Assembly (NCBI GenBank): GCA_937995875.1
Contig: CALKIW010000013.1
Coordinates: forward strand, 1 to 9,888
Origin: an uncultured Bacteroidales bacterium
GTDB taxonomy: Bacteria; Bacteroidota; Bacteroidia; Bacteroidales; Bacteroidaceae
Direction: 5' to 3'
DNA length: 9,888 nt
The notes under the pieces: generated by a model
The model's input: the letters and a program-made list of their open reading frames with translations, nothing else
What the model was told of the DNA's origin: nothing
Databases searched by the model: none
In this document: positions 1 to 6,507 of the stretch, in pieces
Layout of the letters: each line of letters starts with the position of its first letter
Position numbering within the stretch: the first letter of the stretch is position 1
Made by a program: the position numbers and the translations under genes

Positions 1-51
1 GATCTAAGGGCAGTTTAAGCGAATGTTAAAGGATTTAAGTGGACACTAGTG
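1..51. mobile_element. End of an insertion sequence (outer part lies beyond the window), left edge
   Basis: The 32 bases at 20-51 reappear inverted at 9837-9868 with one mismatch (position 32 against 9856). Bases 1-19 do not match the corresponding bases at the right edge, as expected if the left edge shows one end of an element and the right edge shows its other end. The element itself (transposase) is outside the window. The sequence read from the inner edge outward begins CACTAGTGTCCACTTAAAT. The exact tip is uncertain because CACTAGTG is a palindrome and part of it could be target sequence. The fact that it cuts a glycosyltransferase gene supports an insertion. I cannot name the IS family from the end alone. 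Confidence 0.7.
20..51 (+). repeat. 32-bp terminal inverted repeat, left copy
   Basis: This is the inverted partner of 9837-9868, with 31 of 32 positions identical; the only difference is g at 32 against the complement of a at 9856. The inner 19 bases (33-51) match perfectly. It contains the stop codon and last codons now read by the truncated glycosyltransferase gene. Confidence 0.85.
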
Positions 52-754
52 ATACAGCAATATCTTCTTTCCACATTGCTTTCCGTTTAGAGTTGTCAGT
101 CGATAGTCCACCCATTCTCATTCTAATGATATATCGTTTTAAATAGGCCACTCTCAAATTGTGTTCATACAAAGCTCGCACCAAAAAATCCGTATCAGCC
201 GCAATCTTATACTTTTCATCGTAGAGGCCAATTTTCTCCATTGTTTCCCGTCGAATGTAGCAAGTTGGGTGCAAGGGAAGCCATCCAAACTTTATCTTTA
301 ACTTTGAATAAGAGCCGCTAATCCAATTACGTACAGGTTTATCAGTATTCTTTTCGTCAACGAACAGTCCATCACCATACACAACGTCTGCCCCAGTACG
401 TGCAAATTCAGAAGCAATATCACTCAACACATGACTGTCAAAAAGAAAATCGTCTGAGTGGACCAATCCAATAACATCACCTGTGGCCATGCGAACACCC
501 TTGTTAAGAGCTTCATACATGCCATGATCAGACTCTGAAATATATCGAAAACTGAAATGAGGATGTTTTTGCTTAAATTCTTCGGTCTCACTTATTGCTG
601 CATACCGCTTAATGATATCAACCGATCCATCCTTGCTCGCTCCATCCACAATGATATATTCTATCTCGGGGTAATCTTGAGACAGTACGCTTTTAATAGC
701 TCCATCTAAAGTGGAGAACCGATTATAGCAACTTGTAATGATTGAAAACTTCAT
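35..754 (-). CDS. GT2 family glycosyltransferase, 3' end truncated by an insertion sequence
   Basis: This is a GT-A fold family 2 glycosyltransferase of 239 residues, expected to transfer a sugar from a nucleotide sugar onto the growing repeat unit at the inner face of the membrane. The N-terminus (MKFSIITSCYNRFSTLDGAI) is the usual nucleotide-binding strand and helix. The DGASKDGS segment (37-44) is the family's DGxSxDGT motif, HSDD at 99-102 holds the metal-binding DXD-like acidic residues, and AADTDF (185-190) carries the likely catalytic acidic residue. The start ATG overlaps the previous stop as ATGA (751-754). Native sequence runs to about residue 234 (KEDIAV). The last residues, SLVST, and the TAA stop are encoded by the IS terminal repeat. 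Relatives usually continue some tens of residues further, so a C-terminal helix is probably lost. The donor and acceptor sugars cannot be told. The catalytic core is complete, so activity may persist. Confidence 0.88.
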   Translation of the reverse strand: MKFSIITSCYNRFSTLDGAIKSVLSQDYPEIEYIIVDGASKDGSVDIIKRYAAISETEEFKQKHPHFSFRYISESDHGMYEALNKGVRMATGDVIGLVHSDDFLFDSHVLSDIASEFARTGADVVYGDGLFVDEKNTDKPVRNWISGSYSKLKIKFGWLPLHPTCYIRRETMEKIGLYDEKYKIAADTDFLVRALYEHNLRVAYLKRYIIRMRMGGLSTDNSKRKAMWKEDIAVSLVST

Positions 755-1221
755 GATTCAAACCATTTTCTTAGTTTTGTTTCTATGATGTCTACTGCAT
801 GGCCTTTTTCTATTTGTTTAAAATCAAAGTTGCGCGCCCTTTTAACGGCTTCAGGCAAATCTTTTTGATGAAAGACCCCGATAATACAACCCAATTCATC
901 CAGTTTCCTAATTAGTTGGACCTGATCATGAATATGTTCTGTTCCATTATGGCGTGGAATCACAACTATGCGCTTATGTATCTCCATTGCCTCTCTTATA
1001 GCACCCCATCCACCTTGTAGAATCAGAAGAGATGCCTTAGCAATATAGCTCTGCATCTCATCTTTAGTGCAGAATTGAAATGATTTGGCATATTGATACT
1101 GATAATTAGTGTATCCAGTCTGGACAACAACCTCTTCAGATAAATTCTTCGCCAGTTCATCTACAGCCTTTGCCATCCTGACAAAAGGCATATTCATTGT
1201 TCCTAAACTTGCAAAAATCAT
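751..1221 (-). CDS. PssE/Alg13-like catalytic subunit of a two-part glycosyltransferase (GT28 C-terminal fold)
   Basis: This 156-residue soluble protein resembles the Alg13/PssE/Cps14G family, which carries the donor-nucleotide-binding half of a split glycosyltransferase and works with a membrane-anchored Alg14/PssD partner. From the chosen start the protein opens MIFASLGTMNMPF, the family's SLGT loop. QTGYTNY is at 35-41, LQGGWGAIREAME (68-80) matches the GG-x-G-S/A-I-x-E nucleotide-binding turn, and VIPR followed by EHIHDQ (87-100) matches the family's PR...EH..DxQ signature. I start at the ATG at 1221 rather than the GTG at 1272, because that ATG forms an ATGA overlap with the stop of the partner gene and begins exactly at the family N-terminus. 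In the streptococcal Cps14F/G pair the product adds beta-1,4-galactose; the sugar here is unknown. Confidence 0.9.
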   Translation of the reverse strand: MIFASLGTMNMPFVRMAKAVDELAKNLSEEVVVQTGYTNYQYQYAKSFQFCTKDEMQSYIAKASLLILQGGWGAIREAMEIHKRIVVIPRHNGTEHIHDQVQLIRKLDELGCIIGVFHQKDLPEAVKRARNFDFKQIEKGHAVDIIETKLRKWFES

Positions 1222-1682
1222 AACACACCACAATAAATAGCATTGGGAAAAATAGTCTTCAACTCTTCCCACTGCACCAAAAACAAGTCAGCATACTTTT
1301 CAATCCATATAGGCGTTTTAGAGGGGCAGGTCACGTCAGCTGCTGAATTAATAAAAATGATTTTTGTTCCCAACAATTTTTTAGCAAAAAAAATTGTTGG
1401 CACAGTTACGCCTGCGCCTGTAGTAATAATCACATCAGGCCGTTTCACAAGCACCCAAAAAAAAGCTTGCAGACAATTTGCAAACAACGTCCATTTCCGT
1501 TGAGGTTGGAAATTAACTAAAAATACGTGTTCTTTACCCTCCATAAACTTCTTGGTAGAAGTCGTTTTCAAAGTCAACCAATAGCAATCCCATCGTAAAG
1601 GAATATCTCTTATTGCCAATTGGAGCTCCCTCAGATGTCCTCCGGCTAAACATGCCAAACAGATCTTAGTCTTCTTTTTCAT
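1218..1682 (-). CDS. PssD/Alg14-like membrane-anchoring subunit of a two-part glycosyltransferase
   Basis: This 154-residue protein belongs to the Alg14/PssD/Cps14F family, which recruits the Alg13/PssE-type catalytic partner to the membrane and helps bind the lipid-linked acceptor. The N-terminus has the CLAGGHLREL loop (11-20; family SGGHLxE). TTGAGVTVP at 88-96 matches the family's TGxGxxxP motif. INSAADVTCPSKTP (111-124) and the C-terminal VQWEEL...YCGVL (136-154) match the typical VQW...YxGxL ending. Hydrophobic stretches near 66-80 and 92-112 fit membrane association. The start overlaps the preceding acetyltransferase gene by 17 bp and the stop overlaps the pssE-like start as ATGA. The gene pair is therefore intact and in the usual order. 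A strong 31-nt inverted repeat lies within the gene. Confidence 0.9.
   Translation of the reverse strand: MKKKTKICLACLAGGHLRELQLAIRDIPLRWDCYWLTLKTTSTKKFMEGKEHVFLVNFQPQRKWTLFANCLQAFFWVLVKRPDVIITTGAGVTVPTIFFAKKLLGTKIIFINSAADVTCPSKTPIWIEKYADLFLVQWEELKTIFPNAIYCGVL
1370..1400. repeat. Perfect 13-bp inverted repeat with 5-nt loop inside the pssD-like gene
   Basis: Bases 1370-1382 (CCAACAATTTTTT) are the exact reverse complement of 1388-1400, separated by five bases. The coding frame on the minus strand is open across it and encodes the family-typical segment PTIFFAKKLLG. It is not a terminator of the usual form, because the T/A tracts are in the stem rather than after it. It could be a coincidence of AT-rich codons or a messenger hairpin. 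Confidence 0.6.
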
Positions 1683-2227
1683 TTTCCATAACTCTTTTTT
1701 TTAAAATCTTAGCTGGGTTGCCACCTACTATCATCCTTGATTCAACATCCTTATATACAGACGCTGTTGCACCAACAATCGTATGTTCTCCAATTTCAAC
1801 TCCCATACCTATAAACGCTCGTGTTCCTATCCAAGTTCCTTCATGGAGTATGATTGGGGCAACAATTAATCCATGTTCTGCTGAGTTAGTACAAGATGTG
1901 ATATGTCCTGCTGTACATAAATAAGAATATTGTGAAACGGTGACATCTTTTTCCAGTATAATAAGTGACTGGTTATAGCATATTACATAAGGTCCTAAAC
2001 AACTTCTCTCACCCATTATTAAATTCCACGGAGCCCAAACCTTAACTGTAGAATACACATCTGCACCTTCACCAATTTTTGCACCAAAAAATCTTAATAA
2101 AAAAAACTCTCCATAGCCGAAAAAATTTTGTTGGGAATGGTCTGAATAATATTAAATAGGCTATTTGCCAAATTACACGCCTACATTTTATTGTGAAAGT
2201 CACTTTACCCAAATTCGTTTTTTTCAT
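1666..2227 (-). pseudogene. WcaF-like hexapeptide-repeat O-acetyltransferase, frameshifted in a T8 tract
   Basis: Two reading frames together make one WcaF-type (left-handed beta-helix) sugar O-acetyltransferase. The first frame starts at the ATG 2227-2225 and reads MKKTNL...RRVIWQIAYLILFRP...LWRVF, then runs into a TGA at 2071-2069 after 52 residues. The second frame, open from 2151 to 1666, reads FLLRFFGAKIGEGAD and continues through the acetyltransferase body, with TAGH carrying the likely catalytic His, GTWIG, and the C-terminal VGGNPAKILKKR signature. The frames join at an eight-T run (minus strand, 2099-2106). With seven Ts the product would be 186 residues with a continuous WRVFLLRFFGAKIG, the normal family sequence and length. 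So the gene has a +1 base. Without correction, only an N-terminal fragment or an internally started C-terminal part (GTG at 2058) could be made. The gene's 3' end overlaps the pssD-like start by 17 bp. Confidence 0.88.
2099..2106 (-). repeat. Homopolymer tract (T8 on the coding strand) at the frameshift point
   Basis: There are eight consecutive As on the plus strand (Ts on the coding strand) exactly where the two frames of the WcaF-like gene meet. Seven bases would restore the frame. Such tracts are prone to replication slippage, polymerase slippage in transcription, and sequencing error. Confidence 0.85.
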
Positions 2228-2270
2228 AGTATTTACATCAATTTAATATATATAGGTCTCCCTACATTTA

Positions 2271-2278
2271 CAAAAATA
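2271..2278 (-). promoter_or_regulatory. Possible Bacteroidales-type promoter -7 box
   Basis: On the minus strand the 96-base spacer 2228-2323 contains TATTTTTG, a perfect match to the Bacteroides -7 consensus TAnnTTTG, about 44 bases before the ATG of the WcaF-like gene. No TTTG is found at the expected distance upstream; the nearest one is about 32 bases away, which is too far. In AT-rich DNA such a box occurs by chance, so this is only a candidate for an internal promoter feeding the last four genes. I see no convincing terminator in the same spacer. Confidence 0.25.
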
Positions 2279-2323
2279 TTAACGAAATAACTATCTTTCA
2301 TCTCTAAATACAAATTCTTTCTG

Positions 2324-2899
2324 TCAGCTTAAACTAACCTTACCTCTTAAAATCAATCGGACTTCATCCGGCAAAGTAGAACAATGCTTTTTGAGCATTC
2401 TTTCATGTTCAAGAATTTCTTTTTGAGTATTAAATCGTTTTTTAATAAACTTATTCAAACCTCCTACAATTGTATAGGGCGGGACTTCTTTTGATATTAC
2501 ACTACCAGCTGCAATAATTGCTCCATTACCTATTTTTACGCCACACATCACTACAGAAAAAGCCCCAATCCAAACATCATCACCTATCTCTGTAGACGGA
2601 ATTTCTGCACGGCCTGAAAATATAATAGGAAGATTTACTTTGTCGTAACAATGGTCACCACCTATTATATGAACATTATTAGCAATCATACTATATTTTC
2701 CCAAAGAAACTCTTGGATAAATAGTAGAATTAGGACCTACATAAGAATAAGCACCAGCCTTAAAATCTTTAGATATAGAGCAATTTTTAGAGGCTACAAA
2801 AGATTTATCAACGAACTTGAGTCCATATTTAAAAATAAAATATTGACGTTTTAGAAAACGAAGGGTATCAATAAAACACCTTGCTACATATTTTGTCAT
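2324..2899 (-). CDS. Hexapeptide-repeat (XAT/VatD-like) O-acetyltransferase
   Basis: This is a 191-residue left-handed beta-helix acetyltransferase, expected to transfer acetyl from acetyl-CoA to a sugar hydroxyl of the polysaccharide. Imperfect hexapeptide repeats run from about residue 37 to 140 (for example GAYSYVGPNSTIYPRVSLG). GGDHCYD at 80-86 carries the probable catalytic His83. GDDVWIGAFSVVMCGVKIG (106-124) and GAIIAAGSVISKEVPPY (126-142) are the characteristic coils of the xenobiotic acyltransferase subgroup. The usual C-terminal GNPAK is replaced by GGLNKFIKKRF. A basic helical tail of about 35 residues follows. The N-terminal 25 residues are hydrophobic and basic, perhaps membrane-associating. 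It is separated by 92 bp from the upstream GT4 gene and 96 bp from the next gene, making it the only gene here without coding overlap on either side. The target sugar is unknown. Confidence 0.88.
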   Translation of the reverse strand: MTKYVARCFIDTLRFLKRQYFIFKYGLKFVDKSFVASKNCSISKDFKAGAYSYVGPNSTIYPRVSLGKYSMIANNVHIIGGDHCYDKVNLPIIFSGRAEIPSTEIGDDVWIGAFSVVMCGVKIGNGAIIAAGSVISKEVPPYTIVGGLNKFIKKRFNTQKEILEHERMLKKHCSTLPDEVRLILRGKVSLS

Positions 2900-2991
2900 T
2901 TCAATTATTCTCTAAACTAGGAAAATCACTATTGCATCAGATCATGCATAAAATACGAATTCTACAGAAAAATTAATAACCCCATGTTTAA

Positions 2992-4197
2992 TTATTCATT
3001 TGTCATGGTAAAAATATTCTCTAAATAACTCTTCGCAACTTCCTTATCACTTAAAGACATTGCTGTATTTATAGCATTTCGAGAAATCCTTTGAAGCAAT
3101 TCCTCTGGCATATTATTTATTTTTTGAAGAACTCTTTCTAATTCAACTTTATTACCTGCCTCACATAAAAAACCATTTTCTCCATCAATGATAATTCCTT
3201 GCATACCTTCTCCTTTAGAAGCCACAACAATACATCCTCTGGCCATTGCTTCAATATATACCAAACCAAAAACTTCATTTTTACTGACCATAATAAATAC
3301 ATCAGATTTATCCAGTAATGGAATACTATCTTCACGTTTCAGCCTACCTTGCAGATGTACCTTGTCCTGTAAGTGGCTTTGGGTAACCATCGTTTCCAAC
3401 TGCCTTCGTAATTCCCCATCGCCTATAATATTAATCTCATAATCAACTTCTTTATAAACGTTATTCACTGCCTCTATAATAACATCTGGGTACTTTCTTG
3501 GCATTAAGTAACCAATATATATAAACCGGTTAATATAGGAAAAATCACGATTGGGTATATTTTCCAAATATGAGGAAGGTATTCCAGAATAACAATGAAA
3601 ACTATGTTTAGGAACTCCAAATAATTGCTCAAACTCAGATTTAATATTTTTTGATCTATATCCAAAAACATCAATAGAATCTATAAGTTCACGCCAGTTT
3701 GGAAATTTCTTTATTCTTTTCCCATCTTCATGTAGAATAAGCGCAGCAGGAACGTGATAAACGTTTTTAAGACATTTTGAAAGGTATATCTGAGGAACTG
3801 CCCAATGTGAGATGATATATTCAGGTTTGAACTGTTCATCAGATAAAATTTGTACAATATTATCTGACATTTTTTTCAATTTCTCTTCAGATGCTACAGA
3901 ACCTGGTTTCCATTTCAATATTGTTAATCTTGTGACGTTAACATTATCTAATGTATAATCAGCTCCTTTTCGCAACTGTCTTTCTGGCAGTGCACACCCA
4001 TATTTGCTTACCATATAGTTACGCAACCATTTGGGTACCCAATAATAAAAAAAAGGAAAATAATTCCAAATAGAAATAACTCTTACATTGTACCCAAGTT
4101 TTTGCCATTCCCTCGCAAAATAATGAACAACAGGAGTGAAGCTTTCGGGAACACCAGCTCCAGGGTAAATGTGGGAGAGTAATAAGATATTTTTCAT
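2992..4197 (-). CDS. GT4 family glycosyltransferase
   Basis: This is a 401-residue GT-B fold retaining glycosyltransferase of family 4. The N-terminal Rossmann domain opens MKNILLLSHIYPGAGVPESF, with the usual glycine-rich loop and helix. The C-terminal domain starts near 223 (INRFIYIGYLMPRKYPDVII) and contains NIIGDGELR (257-264) and the donor-site segment SKNEVFGLVYIEAMARG (305-321), in which Glu308 and Glu316 form the EX7E pair. IDGENGFL (337-344) completes the family pattern. It would act at the cytoplasmic side of the inner membrane to extend the lipid-linked repeat unit. The ATG overlaps the stop of the preceding GT4 gene as ATGA (4194-4197). The N-terminal HWAVPQ/HEDGK region resembles GT4 enzymes of exopolysaccharide clusters. 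No lesion was seen; the sugar specificity cannot be inferred. Confidence 0.93.
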   Translation of the reverse strand: MKNILLLSHIYPGAGVPESFTPVVHYFAREWQKLGYNVRVISIWNYFPFFYYWVPKWLRNYMVSKYGCALPERQLRKGADYTLDNVNVTRLTILKWKPGSVASEEKLKKMSDNIVQILSDEQFKPEYIISHWAVPQIYLSKCLKNVYHVPAALILHEDGKRIKKFPNWRELIDSIDVFGYRSKNIKSEFEQLFGVPKHSFHCYSGIPSSYLENIPNRDFSYINRFIYIGYLMPRKYPDVIIEAVNNVYKEVDYEINIIGDGELRRQLETMVTQSHLQDKVHLQGRLKREDSIPLLDKSDVFIMVSKNEVFGLVYIEAMARGCIVVASKGEGMQGIIIDGENGFLCEAGNKVELERVLQKINNMPEELLQRISRNAINTAMSLSDKEVAKSYLENIFTMTNE

Positions 4198-5354
4198 ATT
4201 TGTATGTTGTTAATTAAATCCAACCATCGCTGCCCTATATCATTTAAATCAAAGTTCATTGCCTTATCTTTTGCTTTGAGGCTTAACCTCTGCATTTTAA
4301 ATCTGTCATTAATTAATTTTTCCAACTCTTGCGCATATTGTTCGATATTAAATGGAGGAATTAACACACCATTCACATTGTCATCTATGATATCACGAAC
4401 AGAAGAAAAACTATCAAATGCGATCGGCACTACACCATAATGCATAGCTTCTACCAATACTATTCCAAATCCTTCTGAGGATGAAGTAAGGCAAAATACA
4501 GAAGCTTTCTCGTAATAAGGTGTTGGATCTTGGAAACCATAAAAATGGACATTTATAATATTATTTTCAATTACATATCTCTTTAAATGCATAAGTTCAG
4601 GTCCATCGCCAACTATGTCTAATTTCCATTCAGTTTCTCGGTAACATAGTTTGTGCCATATTTTGAGTAACAAATCGGTATTTTTATAAGTTGTATCAAT
4701 TCTGCCAACATATAATATACGTTTTTCTTTCTTATGAATGTCAATCTCTGTCAACGAAATAGGATTTGGTATTGCATGAACTTTCTCCAGATTTTTTATT
4801 CCTGAAATTTCTGAAAAAACAGGCTTGAAGCTATCTGATAATAAAACAACAGCATCACTTTTAGAATACAATTTACGATAATGGGATCTCTTATAATAAA
4901 TATAAATCCTTTTAAGAATTTTATTAATCATTTCATTGTCGAGAATTGAAGACAAGAAACTCATATGGACCCTTTTTAATTTGCTCTCATAAAAACCTTT
5001 AGGATAAGTTAATGAACTGAATAAATTATTGTGAATACAAGATATTAATATGCTACCTTGTTTCTTTGCACAATATGCCCAATCGCTATATAGCCGGCTG
5101 ACCCCACATTGAAATATTGTTATATTTATATGATATTTCTTTAAAAAAGTCTCTAAATATCTGATGTTTGTTGCAGAATGTATTTTGTTCTCAGGAAAAA
5201 AATATTGAAAATTTATTTTTCCTTCTCCCTTAAATCCCAAAAAAAATACAGAATGTCCATGTTCAATAAAAAAACGGGATAAATTATATGTTACATTCTG
5301 CACCCCTCCACGTTGTGGGTTTATTTCACTTGGGTATAGAAATAAAATATTCAT
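4194..5354 (-). CDS. GT4 family glycosyltransferase
   Basis: This is a 386-residue GT-B glycosyltransferase. The N-terminus MNILFLYPSEINPQRGGVQN has the family's GG(V/A)xN loop that contacts the sugar-nucleotide. The acceptor domain reaches about residue 200 (HAIPNPIS). The donor domain begins KRILYVGRIDTTYKN (211-225) and holds the conserved Arg218-Lys224 pair, DIVGDGPE (246-253), and SSSEGFGIVLVEAMHYG (291-307) with the EX7E residues Glu294 and Glu302. It is a different subgroup from the next GT4 gene (little resemblance outside the motifs), so the two probably add different sugars. The start lies 29 bp inside the 3' end of the polymerase gene, and the stop forms an ATGA with the next start. 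No disruption is visible. Confidence 0.93.
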   Translation of the reverse strand: MNILFLYPSEINPQRGGVQNVTYNLSRFFIEHGHSVFFLGFKGEGKINFQYFFPENKIHSATNIRYLETFLKKYHINITIFQCGVSRLYSDWAYCAKKQGSILISCIHNNLFSSLTYPKGFYESKLKRVHMSFLSSILDNEMINKILKRIYIYYKRSHYRKLYSKSDAVVLLSDSFKPVFSEISGIKNLEKVHAIPNPISLTEIDIHKKEKRILYVGRIDTTYKNTDLLLKIWHKLCYRETEWKLDIVGDGPELMHLKRYVIENNIINVHFYGFQDPTPYYEKASVFCLTSSSEGFGIVLVEAMHYGVVPIAFDSFSSVRDIIDDNVNGVLIPPFNIEQYAQELEKLINDRFKMQRLSLKAKDKAMNFDLNDIGQRWLDLINNIQI

Positions 5355-6507
5355 TTTTCTTTAATTTTATAATTAAGGCCTCACTTACTCCTATATACAC
5401 AAAGAATAATACTGAAAGATACATATATGAAAATAACTCAGAAGCAAACCCAAACAGCAATAATAATAAATAGCATAATAATGAGGATATAAACAAAGAA
5501 CTTTTTCTTTTATATAGCCAAAATGTCCTTTTTATTAAAAAAAAATGAAATAATATATAGAAAAACAAGCCTGCGATGCCAAAATAATAAGGAAAAGAAA
5601 GCCATTCTACATCAATATTATGCTTGTAAATAGCAGCCATTGACCAAAACCCATTACCAATAATCTTATTTTCTATTGGTGCTGATTGTATCATCTTGTA
5701 AGTTGTCTTTACATTATCCAACCTTCCACTACCATTGTCATCACTAATTCGCTCCATTCGTTCCATTGTCCGTATATATGCATCATTGTTGTTTAGATAG
5801 CGACCTCCAAAGAATGAAAGTAAGAGTACTATCAAGATAGAATTTACAATAATTCGTTTAGAAGAACTATTCTCATAGAGGAAATATACAACAAACAAAA
5901 TAGATGAAATAATAATTCCTGTTCGCTTAAACGAATAAATAGAAGCAAAAAAAGCTGCTATCAAACAGAAATATTTCAACCATTTATATGTATCAATAAA
6001 AATCAAAGGAACACACATCATAACAAAGTAATAACCAGGATATTGCTTTTGAACATCCAGAATAAGCCTTTGTATATTATACACTCTAATATTATATATT
6101 ATTCCAAGTAATAAGAAAAGAATTGCAAGATATCTTATACTATTATGGTCATTTCTAATGTAATACATGAAAAAAAAGAGTGTAGCAAAAAACCAACTTA
6201 TAGAATAAAAAAACAACTCTGTCAATGAACAGCCATAAAACAGGCCATACATGTATCTATCATCATAATAAAAGTAGTTACAAAAAGAAATAGCAAACAC
6301 AAATAGCAGACAAATAAAAATTTTCATTATAGGAGATTGGAGAATTACTCTATTTTTCCCATATAAAATATAATATATCAACGTATTTATAGCTAAGACT
6401 ATGGATGATATGTAAAAAGCTCCTCTTGCGTACATGTACATCATCACTGCCATGGAAGTCACAGTAATGCAGAGTTGTGTTTTCTCCATTAATCGTGTTA
6501 GAGTCAT
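5326..6507 (-). CDS. Wzy-like O-antigen/capsule repeat-unit polymerase (integral membrane)
   Basis: This 393-residue, very hydrophobic protein has about 11 predicted membrane segments (by eye near 12-28, 31-48, 62-80, 95-117, 125-141, 158-171, 176-190, 197-211, 218-234, 305-325, 338-357 and 359-379). It has one large hydrophilic loop at about 238-300. That loop contains SGRLDN (260-265) followed by IIGNGF (282-287), the pattern typical of Wzy/WaaL-type proteins (R...W/N...G.G). SFKRTG at 192-197 matches the short SxRTG-like motif after a membrane segment in this family. Its role would be to polymerise lipid-linked repeat units on the periplasmic face. It is the only polymerase candidate in the window. 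Its start overlaps the pyruvyl transferase stop as ATGA (6504-6507). Wzy proteins vary greatly in sequence, so the call rests on topology, loop motifs and context. Confidence 0.8.
   Translation of the reverse strand: MTLTRLMEKTQLCITVTSMAVMMYMYARGAFYISSIVLAINTLIYYILYGKNRVILQSPIMKIFICLLFVFAISFCNYFYYDDRYMYGLFYGCSLTELFFYSISWFFATLFFFMYYIRNDHNSIRYLAILFLLLGIIYNIRVYNIQRLILDVQKQYPGYYFVMMCVPLIFIDTYKWLKYFCLIAAFFASIYSFKRTGIIISSILFVVYFLYENSSSKRIIVNSILIVLLLSFFGGRYLNNNDAYIRTMERMERISDDNGSGRLDNVKTTYKMIQSAPIENKIIGNGFWSMAAIYKHNIDVEWLSFPYYFGIAGLFFYILFHFFLIKRTFWLYKRKSSLFISSLLCYLLLLLFGFASELFSYMYLSVLFFVYIGVSEALIIKLKKNEYFISIPK

Noticed and set aside
1222..1272. GTG at 1272 as the start of the pssE-like gene
   Set aside because: It would run deep into the pssD-like gene, whereas the ATG at 1221 overlaps that gene's stop and starts at the conserved family N-terminus.
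1386..1393. A8 tract in the pssD-like gene as a second phase-variable site
   Set aside because: The frame is intact and the encoded PTIFFAKKLLG fits the family, so there is no evidence of slippage there.
1243..1503. Plus-strand open frames such as 1243-1503, 1718-1924, 3188-3442 and 8606-8893
   Set aside because: They lie opposite well-supported minus-strand genes, show no recognisable domain and have no coherent spacing. They are antisense shadows.
2900..2991. Terminator or riboswitch in the 92-bp spacer (TGCAT...ATGCA at about 2934-2949)
   Set aside because: The stem is only five pairs with a six-base loop and has no following T-run; nothing else structured was seen.
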